This document shows positions 38,573-49,051 of a stretch of DNA of 64,000 nt, piece after piece. The number at the start of each line of letters is the position of its first letter. The stretch's first letter is position 1. The stretch spans positions 1,178,001-1,242,000 of the forward strand of contig WIUZ02000001.1 of assembly GCA_015956445.1 (NCBI GenBank), given 5' to 3'. A program made the translations under genes and the position numbers. The notes below the pieces were generated by a model, which did not search any database, was not told the origin of the DNA, and saw only the letters and a program-made list of their open reading frames with translations. The DNA comes from Thelephora terrestris. Taxonomy: Eukaryota > Basidiomycota > Agaricomycetes > Thelephorales > Thelephoraceae.

Positions 38573-40481
38573 TTACTTGTACAATCGGTAAAGAGCCAGA
38601 TACGAAATTAGGAGCAGCAATCCGAACAGGTAGAACACTCGGCCTTCATACTCAACTTCGCCCCCAGACAAAAAGTTACGGAGCGGCAGGAACGAGAGTC
38701 CAACGATGAAGTTACAAACCCCTTTGTCACATTCAGTAATCATAACGGCAGTATTAGGGGAGATGCGCACGTACAGTTCATTGATAATGCGATTGAAGTC
38801 AACGCAGACACCGCCTATAAATCGCGTCGGTGACAATGGCAAAGAAGTGAACCGAACACGGTACTTACATGTGGCGGCGAAACCTCTGGAAGCATGATGA
38901 ACGGAACAGGCCCGAGTCCGGAAGCGAATGCCCTAATCATCTTGGGTGAAAATGATCCCCAATTTTGTGAACGAGGGACGCACATAATGAACACCAGGAT
39001 CGCAACGCTGCACATCACCACAAATCCATTGTCCAACCCAAAACCAATAAACCCATGCCCTGCCACCGCAGTCAGTACCGAGGCCGTAAGAAGTTTCTTC
39101 CTCCCAACGCGCTACAAGTCGTGGGGAAAGCATCAGCGAACCTGCAGAGAAAGAGGTGGATGGTCGGTATTAACCTCGATTAGAAAAATCGGGGGGAAAG
39201 TCATGACGACATTCACAACAGTGACGAGGATCGAGATGTAGGGGCCCAAGTCAGGAATCACATTGGAAAGGATATCGTTGCTGTAATACAAAACTGGTAA
39301 GAGTCAGTCACCCCCGTTATAAAGAACATCGGATGGTCCCACGCACCGGCATTTACGCCTAAACCGTACAGCCCCAAATTTAGTTGAATAATTTCGGACA
39401 GGGAACCGAAGTACTATACCTGAAACTTGTTGGGAAACCATAGCGAGAGATACGATTGTGAGAGGCAACCGTAGCTCACTCGACCTGAGAGCGTGTGGGA
39501 CGCTGACGGCGTCTTGCCGTTCGTCATCGTCGTCTCTGGCGAGCAATGGGTCCTCATCTGGCGCTATGGAATCACGGTAAACCCGACTCCTTCAGATAAC
39601 GCGTTGCGCTTACAGCGAAGGTCTGCGCCCTTCCAGAGTTTCTGGTGATACAGTTTTCCAGACTCGGGGTCACCGTTGCGAATCGCCCACACCGGAGACT
39701 CAATCATTGTGGGGCTGATGGAGAACTGCGCAACAGCGGTCAGACCTGACAAAATGAGGACATAACGCCAGGCAGTTGGAGTCGCAAGCTTGAATCCGAC
39801 GAGTTGTGTGATCATGATCCCAACCACGATGGAAAATTGGGTGAAAACTCCTGTGACACGAGATGAAGAGGGACTACAGACCACGGTTCGATGGGATACA
39901 CTGACCAACTTTGCCTCGGATTCTCGCAGGCGATACTTCTGCTATGAAGATTGGGGTCAGGCATATGCCAACGCCGGCAGCTACCCCGACCAACAATCTG
40001 GGGGGATCGGTTCGGTGGGACGATACCTTGGAGTGGGACAGCACATACCTTCCAATGAGGAGCGGAGTATATGCAGAAGCGATGGCCATCAAAAAAGCAC
40101 CGAGTGCAGTGAGAGCAGCACTGATACGAAGTGCGCCACGCCTTCCACGACTATCCATGACCACGTTAGCCCCAGCGCTGCCGATCAAGCCCCCGATGGA
40201 GAAGACAGAAGTGAGAGCGGAGAACTGGGCATCGGTCATAGGGATGCAATTTGGGAGTCCTAGGGGTGATTCATCGTTGCCAGTAACCTTGCAGGTTAAG
40301 ACAGCTTGGATCTGGTTGAGGGCGGAGATATGGTAGCCATACTGCGGGGAGAGTCAATGATCCGACAGGAGGCAGCGTGGGGTGGTTTACGGGAGCTACT
40401 GACCTGGAAAGAAGTCACTAGTATCCAGGCGCAAGCTGCAATACCGAAGGAGGAGAACGACTTTTGTTCTCTCGGAGCCAT
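38573..40481 (-). CDS. MFS sugar-transporter-family protein (Vps73-like)
   Basis: This is a twelve-helix major facilitator, probably importing a sugar or acting in the vacuole. The start MAPREQKSFSSFGIAACAWI leads into helix 1, interrupted by an intron and continuing QYGYHISALNQIQAVLTCKV. The inter-helix 2-3 motif reads VVMDSRGRRGALRISA; helix 4 and the PIFIAEVSPARIRGKVG motif mark the sugar-porter family. After further introns come VFTQFSIVVGIMITQLVGFK, SPTMIESPVWAIRNGDPESG, a charged loop DEDPLLARDDDDERQD and SLAMVSQQVSG. The C-terminal half needs two short exons: EVSPPH, then AVSALTSIALSMNW, then VCNFIVGLSFLPLRNFLSGG. These restore a normal family C-terminus ending ALYRLYK. The substrate cannot be told from sequence. 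Confidence 0.85.
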
Positions 40482-40656
40482 CTGCCACTTGGTTGCTACT
40501 TGAGAGTTTGGCGCGTTACGTTGGGTGGTACAACTCTTGATGTAAAGCTGATGTAAAGTCAAAACCCGCAGCTGCTCAGATTATTCCCGTCCCCCGTTCC
40601 CCGCTCATGAACCATTCCATCTCCGCCCACCATTTAACGGAAATGGGGCATGAATT

Positions 40657-42294
40657 GTGAGTCGTGGAGAGATTTCGTCTGAGGCATTGCGCTTTAACGG
40701 AGCCAAACATCAGAATGCTAACGAAGGTCGTTGTTCTCTCGCTCTTTGCAACCCACACTCGCCAACGCGAACCACACAGTATTTCTCCCAGTCAATCGCT
40801 GCTCTTTTGCTGTACGAGTATTTCCTGACCCTCCCGGATGAGGTTAGTTGATGATCTCCGCACCTCGATGATCGCGCTCTCACATTCACGCGAGATTCGG
40901 TATGTGTGGGGCGGAAGGAAAAGTTGGAGTATGCGTCTCTCCTCTATCTGCCTCAAAATATTGCATACTGAAAAGGATCGAGTCTTCTATCTCTTTCTCT
41001 ATGTGAGTACCAGTCATGACCAACATCCACCATACCTGACCGAAGCGCAGAACAGGTACATGCCCATAGTCTTCAAGACTTGTGGCATGCTTTGTAAGGA
41101 GTCTCGTACACTCTAGTGCGAAGGGAATCCAACAACCATCGCAGCGTTTTATGATCCCGGATACACCCAAGAGGTTCGTGTCGGTGCTTCATCGAATGCT
41201 CGTTGACATGAATGATCGTACTTTCTCAAAGAAGTGTGTCGTCAATGATCCAACCCTCTGAGCTCTGACTTACCCCAACGTCGCTTAATTAGATGCGATA
41301 AGTCCGCCTTTCTTGCCCTGATTTTCGTTGTCTCGTCTACTCTAGTTACCCAGGTCTTCCTGACCCTCAGGTCTGGTTCGCGTTACAACGCTCAAGTTTA
41401 CTGAGTCTCATGGGGACTCGTCAGGCTTTACGCGTTATCACAGAGATCTAGACTCGCCCTTGTTTCCTTCTCGACCTTGTCCCTTGTCCAATTAACCTTT
41501 GGCGTGGTTATGATTAGCTCACCATCGAGCTCGGGTGAGACAGTCGGAGTCCATTGCTAGCTCAAGTGCTTATTCCACCTCCTCCAAAGGAATGACATTT
41601 CCCAGCATACCTCTTGATGAGTTTCGCCTGTGCATTGTGAAGACAAAGGCATTCTACGAGATTGGCTATGTTGGCCTTTCAGTCTTTTTTGGTCAGTGAA
41701 TGCGATGCTCAGAATATTTCGCTCCTGACAGGCGTAGATCTGGCCACACTGGCCACTATTGTCTACTATGCTATACGCTCCAAGTCCCAATATGGAATGC
41801 CGCACATAATCAGGACGATCCTCGAAGACACCACCATGTATTCCTTCGTGATGGCGATGTGCAATTTAGTTTTGGTTCTGTTCGTGGTCTTTGCGAAGGT
41901 TTGAATCTCGTATTTCCCCACATGTGTACTCGACTAATCCTCCGGTAGACCCCTATCAAGCTCTTGCCCGCGACGTGAGTGTTTATTTCTATTTTCCCTT
42001 GTTGTAGCCTCAGGTGATCCCTTTGTTTATATATCAAAGTGGAAGCATAATGTGAGTCCTCCTTCGGTAGGTGTTCCTCCCGGTCCTTAATTCTTCCTCA
42101 GATTCATGCCTGTACTTACAACGCGCCTGGTGCTTTCGCTCAAGAAATCCGCTGACACAGGATCTGGTGCTGAATGGGGGGTTGACCACTTTACAACAAG
42201 AACTGAGCCACTGGCTACAATACACCTTCGTTCGGTTTCATCCGAGGCACCGCCCAGGGCAAGGCAATCTGTTAATGCCAGAGGACTAGATTAA
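40657..42294 (+). CDS. DUF6533-type seven-transmembrane fungal protein
   Basis: This family of integral membrane proteins is greatly expanded in mushroom-forming fungi; its function is unknown. Recognisable parts: TTQYFSQSIAALLLYEYFLT then LPDE, the family N-terminal helix; RVFYLFLY joined by an intron (about 41000-41055) to NRYMPIVFKT; CDKSAFLALIFVVSSTLVTQ; IPLDEFRLCIVKTKAFYEIG then YVGLSVFF; IRTILEDTTMYSFVMAMCNL then VLVLFVVFAK; and the C-terminal MPVLTTRLVLSLKKSAD with a polar tail. Several short introns are needed. The first coding exon with an ATG is not resolved; 40657 is simply where the open frame begins. Exon joins in 41100-41560 are unclear, so partial decay cannot be excluded. Confidence 0.6.
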
Positions 42295-42543
42295 TCAAAC
42301 AGCAGTAATTCGATTTCAGGTCGCTTCTTAACTAGTCATCAATGTTTCAGCCGATGGCAGTATTATACCCCTTTATTGCAAGCACGTTGCTCTAAGTTGT
42401 GCGGGGACTAGAGGGTTGCAGGTCCCCGTAGAGTGTGTGGTCGCATCCTTGTCATGCCGTGACGACGTTACCAGCGTGACGAGTCCGATCTAGTAAGACA
42501 CGGAAGTTACGCGTCCCTCAACCACACCCGAACCCTGATCGCA

Positions 42544-43168
42544 ATGGTGAGAGACAAATGAACACCCGCACAAGCACACTCTGATATTTCTATGGGCTGT
42601 AGGAGTCTTCTCTTCGTATAGTCCCTGCTCAGGGACCCAAGACGACCAAGTCCGAGACGACGAACAGCCTCGGGCTGCACGATACTTTACAATATGGACC
42701 CCGCAGCATGGTTAACGAGTTCAAGTCCCATAGCGCAATCAAGGATCGCCTTGAGAACGTGAGCGATTCCTTCTCGCCCGATTTTTCAAGCTGACCCTTC
42801 TAAGTGGGAAGAAACGCGGGATAACACGAAACTCACACTTATGCGTAATTTGTATGGCGTTTCCTTGCCGTTACAGATTATGATGGAGAGAAAAATAGTC
42901 GCAAAGGTACATCAATCGCCCTCGTGCTGTTCATTCAGCTGACCCGTCCATTTGCAGAGTGCCCACATGCCTGCTTTACCCCAGAGTAATATCCACTTGG
43001 ACATTCTAATGGGCAGGGACGAATCACTCGAAGTCTCCGATGTGTTTGGAGGTGAGTATTCCACGAATTCACTCGATCTTGCCTAATGTTCGCAACATCT
43101 TTGAAGGTGTGGAGAGCAAGCCATCGATGGACATTCACGGGGAAATGGAGATGAAATTGCGGATGTGA
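42544..43168 (+). CDS. UMP1: Ump1/POMP proteasome maturation factor
   Basis: Ump1 chaperones assembly of the 20S proteasome core and is degraded as its first substrate. No single long open frame exists; the gene emerges only on splicing: exons 42544-42546, 42603-42758, 42805-42906, 42958-43051 and 43107-43168, 138 aa. Exon 1 codes only for the initiator Met. The protein reads ESSLRIVPAQGPK, LGLHDTLQYGPRSMVNEFKS, LENWEETRDNTKLTLMRNLY, MMERKIVAKSAHMPALPQSN and IHLDILMGRDESLEVSDVFG, ending MEMKLRM. All introns have GT..AG ends and all joins keep frame. The LPQSNIHLDIL...D block is the family signature. Confidence 0.93.
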
Positions 43169-43362
43169 CGGTGTTCTCCTAATGATTGCGCCCGAGTCCA
43201 CTAGGCACATCAACGCCGGTTGTGGCAGAAGCTGTTTGCGAGAGGCAGTAGAAGATTGTGGTCATGTATGTTTGTATGATTTAAGAGCGGCCGTCGGTCA
43301 TTCGATGCGGATAAGTGTCTTCGAATCAAGCCACCTCATTTGATCGGGCGGACGGTCCACAA

Positions 43363-44364
43363 ATGGGCTCATCCAAGAGACGCAGAACACCAGTCACGGG
43401 AAGTAGTACTAAATCCCGACCGTCGTCGACAAAAACTAGATCTGTGATTCGCGAATTTCACACCCTGCTCAAGTCGAGGAAGAAGCTGGAAGGTCAACCA
43501 GGCAACGATCAAGCACTAAATGTGATAGACGAGCAGATAAGTGGCCTTGGTGGATTGGATACATACCAAAGAATGTCGCAGCAGGGTCAGAGTGCAGACC
43601 GGGGTGGGGGGGCAGAAGCCGTCCTCATTGACTGGCTGGAGGACATTCTGAAGAATGATCCGCTGGGAGAGGGCCAAAGATTGAGGTGGGTGTTGGCCGC
43701 AGGATTCTCACTCTCCCTTTCGCCCTTGCGGTAACGACGTGGCTCAGGTTGCTCGAGGTCGGGGCATTGAAGGCAGACAATTTTCAAAGGTGTCACTCCT
43801 GGATAGAGAACACGCCCATAGACCTCAATGCGCAAGCCCCTGGCATCAGGCAGCAAGATTTCTTGCAGATGTCGGAGGAGGTAGATGCCTGCAAATGGGA
43901 CGTCCTGAGTCTCAGCCTTGTTCTCAATTTCGTCCCTGACCCGAGAGAGAGAGGTAGGGAAACCTTCCTCGTATGGGTTTCGTTCACGCTTTATGATTCC
44001 AGGAAGGATGTTGCGACTGGCTCACTCGTTTCTGGACGCGACGTGTGCGCGTTCGGGCCTCTTGTTTGTGACGGTTAGCACCTTTCAACTTGCGGTCTCC
44101 ACAGGAAAATCAACGATTGATTTATTGGTGTAGTTGCCCCTCTCATGTGTGCAAAATTCGCGTTACTTCACCCTGGGCCATTTTGAGAGTCTCATGAAAT
44201 GTGTGGGATTTGAAAAGATAAAGGAGCGGTGGAGACCTGGTGGAAAGATGGCGTACTGGTTGTTCCGCAAGGTACATCTCACCGGTCTGGACGACTTGGC
44301 CCATCAGCGGAAGTCCGTCTTGCGGTCGGGCAGGACGAGGAACAACTTCGCCATCCTCCTCTGA
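43363..44364 (+). CDS. BMT2: Bmt2-like 25S rRNA adenine-N1 methyltransferase
   Basis: Bmt2 makes m1A in helix 65 of 25S rRNA, in the nucleolus; the family also includes metazoan SAMTOR. The start at 43363 gives MGSSKRRRTPVTGSSTKSRP, basic and nucleolar-like. Then SVIREFHTLLKSRKKLEG and GGLDTYQRMSQQGQSADRGG. An intron (about 43686-43748) leads to the SAM-binding strand LLEVGALKADN, then the second family motif WDVLSLSLVLNFVPDPRERG. Another intron leads to RMLRLAHSFLDATCARSGLL. After a third, LPLSCVQNSRYFTLGHFESL and YWLFRKV follow, ending NNFAILL. All family blocks are present. Confidence 0.9.
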
Positions 44365-44518
44365 TTATTGACTTGCTAGCTGTTCCAACTGACATATGAC
44401 TACGTTGTCGGCAGCCGAATGGCGATGTATGTAAAAATGATACCACATTCCTAATTTCCGGTCGTCAAACCCTGCTTCCAACAACGTCTATCCTTCTGTC
44501 GCCCATCTGGTCTGAACT

Positions 44519-46165
44519 TTGAACCTGTTTCCGCGCACCTTGAGGGCATTCATGGAGAGGTGTTGCGGGTCTTCAGGCACCACCACTTCCGTTTTGCCCA
44601 TATCAACCATCATCGCTGGTCTCGTCGGGATTGGTTCTGCAGCATACGCGTACGAGCTGGATCCTTGGGATGGGACGGCAGCTGTGTCTACTCAGAGTGT
44701 TCCCCTATCCAAGCAGATTGAAGTGCGGTGGGCCGGATGAAGTCCAGCAAGTGATAAAAGAGCTTCAGGCTGCGCTCCCCAATCAAGACCCTAACAGTTG
44801 AGGCCTATGGCTTCTCCCTCCATACATACCTCCCAAGTTCACCCCGCGCCGTATGTGCTGTCGCTAGCTCTACCAAAGATGTCGCCAACACTCGAAAGTA
44901 CAAGGTTTCCGATTATTCCCTTCGGGGTAGGGAACAGTCTGGAGTTTTGCCGGTCTAGTCAACCATCGAACTAGTTGAGGCCTGAGGACTAGGTCGGAAT
45001 CTTGCAAGTACCACCCACTGGATCCTTGAGGAGAAGGGGATCCCGCTTTTCTTCCCGGTGCGTAAAAAGTACATGGGTGGCCTCAGGATGGTGATTCTGA
45101 CTAAAACCCGCTGGTGAATGTAGTTAGATCTGGGGCCGGGTTCTGTGTGAACGTACAACTTTTTATGAACCTTCTTGAATGTTCACCTCTAGACAATTAG
45201 TGGAAGGATCGGCACCGGGTGCAGCGGTAGTAAGTCCGAAACCACAAACACCTTCTTCGGTACGGAACTGCCAGGGCTGGATGGTTCCTGAATGCCGTGA
45301 GTCTTGTTGTATCCCTACGCCATCGGTTTCTGGAGCATTGTCGTTTATAAGAGTGTGCTTCTGTCCGGAGAAGTAATCCAGACTCGCAGACGAGTCCGAA
45401 AACCACCCGCAGGTTTTGATACAACAAATTTACCCATCAGCGCAGAGGGGACACTCGGTATTGTCACGGAACGTGCGCGAGCCCATCGACATAGGGCAAG
45501 CTTTTGATGCTGTTCAGGAGATTTTGAGAACACCCTACGGCGCAAACTTCGTCCGTGCGCTGTAGGGTGTCGTGAAGAAGCACGTCGGTAGTCGGTTCGA
45601 ACTTGCCTTAACCAAGGAACAGGCGAAAGAAATGTGGGAGAACAGAAAGAGGGCGTTGTTCTCGTCGTTGCAACTCTAACCCGGGCTGCGATGCTGGACC
45701 ACAGATTTCTGGTTCGTTTCTGTGCTGTTATTGACACCTGAGCAGAGCTGACTGCGAGCAAGCGTTCCTGCATCCCGACTCCCACGACTGGTGCACCAAA
45801 CCAAGAAGGATCTCGCTTTTAAAGTCCACGATCGCCGGACACGTCGGGGATAGTTGAGTGACCCATTCGAGGTGGTATCCTTAGCGTTTCATGCACTGCT
45901 CCTATTCAAAAGTGACGGCGAATTGCAAAAGGTGAAAGGAGCAGTTCATCGGATGTTAGATCGAGCGATTGCGATGGATGGAACGTGTAAGTGTGACTTA
46001 TGCATTGTTGACAAAAGAGCGACACATCGCTTAAGCTTTCACCCGTATTAGGTACGGGCGAGCATGGAGTAAAAGGGGTTCCTCGTGCATGAGCTTGGGT
46101 TGTGTTGATAAGGGCGATAAAACAAGCCATAGACCCGGATGTCTTATTTAACCCTGGCAAGGTGA
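44519..46165 (+). pseudogene. Decayed FAD-linked D-lactate dehydrogenase (mitochondrial Dld type)
   Basis: Pieces of a D-lactate:cytochrome c oxidoreductase occur in the right order but in shifting frames. In order: a hydrophobic segment TIIAGLVGIGSAAYAYELDP, DEVQQVIKELQAALP, VEAYGFSLHTYLPSSPRAV, FPIIPFGVGNSLE (FAD domain; IIPYSGATSLEGH in active enzymes), EEKGIPLFFP, VRYGTARAGWFLNA, GEVIQTRRRVRKPPAGFDTT followed by NLPISAEGTLGIVTE, LQKVKGAVHRMLDRAIAMDG, the GTGEHGV-like site split by an intron, and AIDPDVLFNPGK. Several in-frame stops and frame changes fall between these blocks and cannot be removed by splicing, and the FAD-binding glycine motif is altered. Base composition resembles neighbours, so the decay looks like ordinary neutral drift. 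An intact copy may exist elsewhere. Confidence 0.8.
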
Positions 46166-46580
46166 GCTTATCGTCCTGAAAGTGCACGTTGATCTCTCCT
46201 TGACCCTGACCACTGAATCGCGGAGCTATACGCTGAAGTATACGACACAAAGGTGACTACATACGACTAACTTGAAGTCTCTGTTTCTGTAGTTTCTTAC
46301 AACCCGGTGTATTTTTCCAACTCTCCTTCCTTGCCAGTCACCGTGTGAATCGGGAAGATGTTGCCAAATGAGGCAGTAGGCGGTGGATTGCTTACGTGCT
46401 TCAATCCCGCCCTCATTTCTGGCCCACGACGCCGCCGCCGCCTCCCCGCCGTCAGAGACGACGACCGACGACAACTTGCCCTCGACGCGGCTGGACCACC
46501 CCATAATCGGACGATTACCACCTGAGCGCGAATAAACGTACAACTACGACCTTCCTCTTTCTCGCTACAATCCGCCTACA

Positions 46581-48667
46581 ATGCCCGCAAAATTCGACCC
46601 AGTTAGAGATGCTGTTTTAAACTCTCCCATAACCCAATCTCCTCCCCAATCCTTATCCCGCATTGAACTCCCTCACACCTCGTCAATCCATCAGAAGAGC
46701 ACCTCCACACCCGTATCTTTCGACCGGAGAACCGTCAGTCCTATCAACAGGAGAGCTACAGATCTGGCGACCCTTCTAAACGGTCCATCCCCTTCGGAAT
46801 CTCCTATCTTCACTCCCACCGCATCCCGTCCCCCTCGTTCGTTGTCAGATCTACTCCAACCCGCTGAAAAGTTGACTGACGTCCGACCAATTCACCGTCC
46901 GCATCCCCCTCGTTCGACGACCACACGCACCAGCGAAGATTCACCTCAATCGCAACAGACACCTTCGATATTCAACGGTCAATTCACCTTTAGCGTTCCA
47001 CAAGACTTCCCAACGCGTCCCCAGTTCTACAACCCACCCCCATTCACCGCATCACCCACTCACTCGCCAATATTCTCCGTCCCTTCTAGACCCTCCACGT
47101 CGTCATCAGCAACTCCTGCAACTCCCGTTCATCCAACCGCAAAACCGTCCCCGACAGTTTCCGTCAAGTGTCTTAGCATTGTGGAGGATCAAACCCTACC
47201 CATTCCCCCTGCTCCAGCAGCGACCATGCCACCCCCTCCTGTCCCCCAGAAACACTCAATAGTATCGTACAAACCTCGGCCATCCTCCCGACTTGCCCCT
47301 CTTACCCCGCAAGAGATTCACTTCTACAACGACCCGGAGCAGAGTAGGAGGGGTTGGTTTAGTTTGTCAAAGAAACGGAAACGCTCTCTCGCAGACGAAA
47401 GAGACAGCAAGAGATCCAAGGATGCCGAGAGCATCAGGCAGCATTGTGTGTGTTTTCCTCTGTTCCCCCGAAGTTCCTCAGCCTCATATTCACCCCCAGA
47501 CGATGCCCGCCCCGAGGTAGAAAGGGCCTTGCGCCGAGAGTCACCAATCATCGGCCTGAAAAACTTCAATAATTGGATCAAATCCGTCTTGTTCGCCAAC
47601 TTTTGTCACCCCGCATTAGAATTGAGCCCGGTCGTCCAACGTCCTCGTCTCGGCGCTAAAAAGGGTTCCACAACGAGAGGAAGGGTGCTAGACATGGGAT
47701 GTGGGAAAGGAGGCGATCTTAATAAGTGGGCAAAAGCACACATAAGTGAATATGTTGGACTAGGTGAGTCGCCCATTTATCGGCGTGGAGCCCTTACAGT
47801 ACAGTGCCAAACGTACTACCGAACAGATGTTGCTTCCGTATCTATCGAACAAGCTCGGCAACGTTACGAGAGCTTCAGAGGACCTCGCTTTGACGCAACT
47901 TTTGCTGCATGCGATTGTTACAGCGTCTCAATATCCACTGCTTTGGATCCTGGCAGACTCTCCACCCCCTTCGATGTCGTGTCTCTGCAGTTTTGTATGC
48001 ATTACGCGTTTGAGACGGAAGAAAGAGCGCGACGTATGCTGGACAACGTCAGCAGGTGGTTGAGATCTGGTGGTATTTTCGTGGGTACGATACCAAACTC
48101 GGGACAGCTCTTGTGCGATTATCTGGTAATTTAAGGCCAATCATGTTTCCTGACGAACATGGTTATTGGCACAGATCTAGGTTGCGGGGTTCCCCTAACC
48201 ATTCCTTCGGCAACAGTGTTTACAACATACGCACCGAAGCTCCAGTTCCCAGCGACAACGAGCTGCCAAAGTTTGGCTTTCGTTATGTGTTCTGGCTCAA
48301 GGATGCCGTTGAGAACGTGCCCGAGTTCCTCGTGCTTTGGGATGATTTCGTTCGGTAAGTTGCCACCCCTCCTTTTTAGTCCTGATTCGTCGGAATTTAT
48401 CACCTTCCCTAGGCTAGCGGAGGAGTACAAACTAGTGTTGAAGTATCGCAAGGAATTCCACGACATGTTCACAGAATTCAGCGAGCATCCAGATTTCGGA
48501 CCGCTAATGACCAGGATGCAAGTCGTCGATGCCCAGGGGGACAGTAAAATGGATGAAGAGCAGTGGGAGGCAGCAAGTGAGTTCAGCCTGGTCCCTACCA
48601 TATGTGTCCAGCTCAGTTGACACAGCGCTCAGACATCTACGTTGGCTTTATCTTCGAGAAACGATAG
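46581..48667 (+). CDS. ABD1: mRNA cap guanine-N7 methyltransferase Abd1
   Basis: Abd1 methylates the 5' cap guanine of nuclear pre-mRNA. The start MPAKFDPVRDAVLNSPITQS opens a Ser/Pro/Thr-rich, probably disordered stretch of about 280 residues, longer than in yeast. The catalytic part follows: RESPIIGLKNFNNWIKSVLF, the SAM motif RVLDMGCGKGGDLNKWAKAH, then YVGL joined by an intron to DVASVSIEQARQRYESF, FDVVSLQFCMHYAFETEERA and SRWLRSGGIFVGTIPNSGQL. The next intron must use a donor at about 48110, inside an apparently open stretch, to reach FGNSVYNIRTEAPVPS. Then FRYVFWLKDAVENVPEFLVL and a last intron to IYVGFIFEKR. The catalytic blocks are complete. Confidence 0.93.
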
Positions 48668-49051
48668 TCGTCAGTTTATCAGCCTTTGTGTTCAGCTCAT
48701 TTTGCTTTGCTCTTTTGTTCCTGCTGTCTTCTGCACTCTCTTTTGTATATTTTTATTGCCCTTCGCACTACCAGACCTTAGCCTTTCTCGTCAGGCAGGC
48801 ACGATCTGACACTCTGCATCCGTGTGTATGTAGGACTTAGACATTTCGTTCAGGTTGTATGGATAGCCGCCGCTAAGCAAACTGTGTCGCCCGAACACGT
48901 GGGACGACAGACAGCCATTCCATTACGGTGGATGTACAAGTAGGGAAAAATGGGCATATAGCGAGACTTACATAGATGAAGACAACGGAAGGGCGAGTGC
49001 ATGAAAAAAGAAAGCACCAAACAGAACGATGGACGTCGAATAACGCTGTGT
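48668..49051. other. Intergenic 3'-3' region, ABD1 / RSP5
   Basis: This gap of 384 bp lies between two convergent stop codons. A T-rich stretch near 48700-48770 fits a 3' untranslated region. No gene is seen. Confidence 0.5.

Noticed and set aside
42395-42425. GC-rich hairpin (GGGGAC ... GTCCCC)
   Set aside because: It is a short inverted repeat upstream of UMP1 without tRNA arms or terminator meaning in a eukaryote; probably chance.
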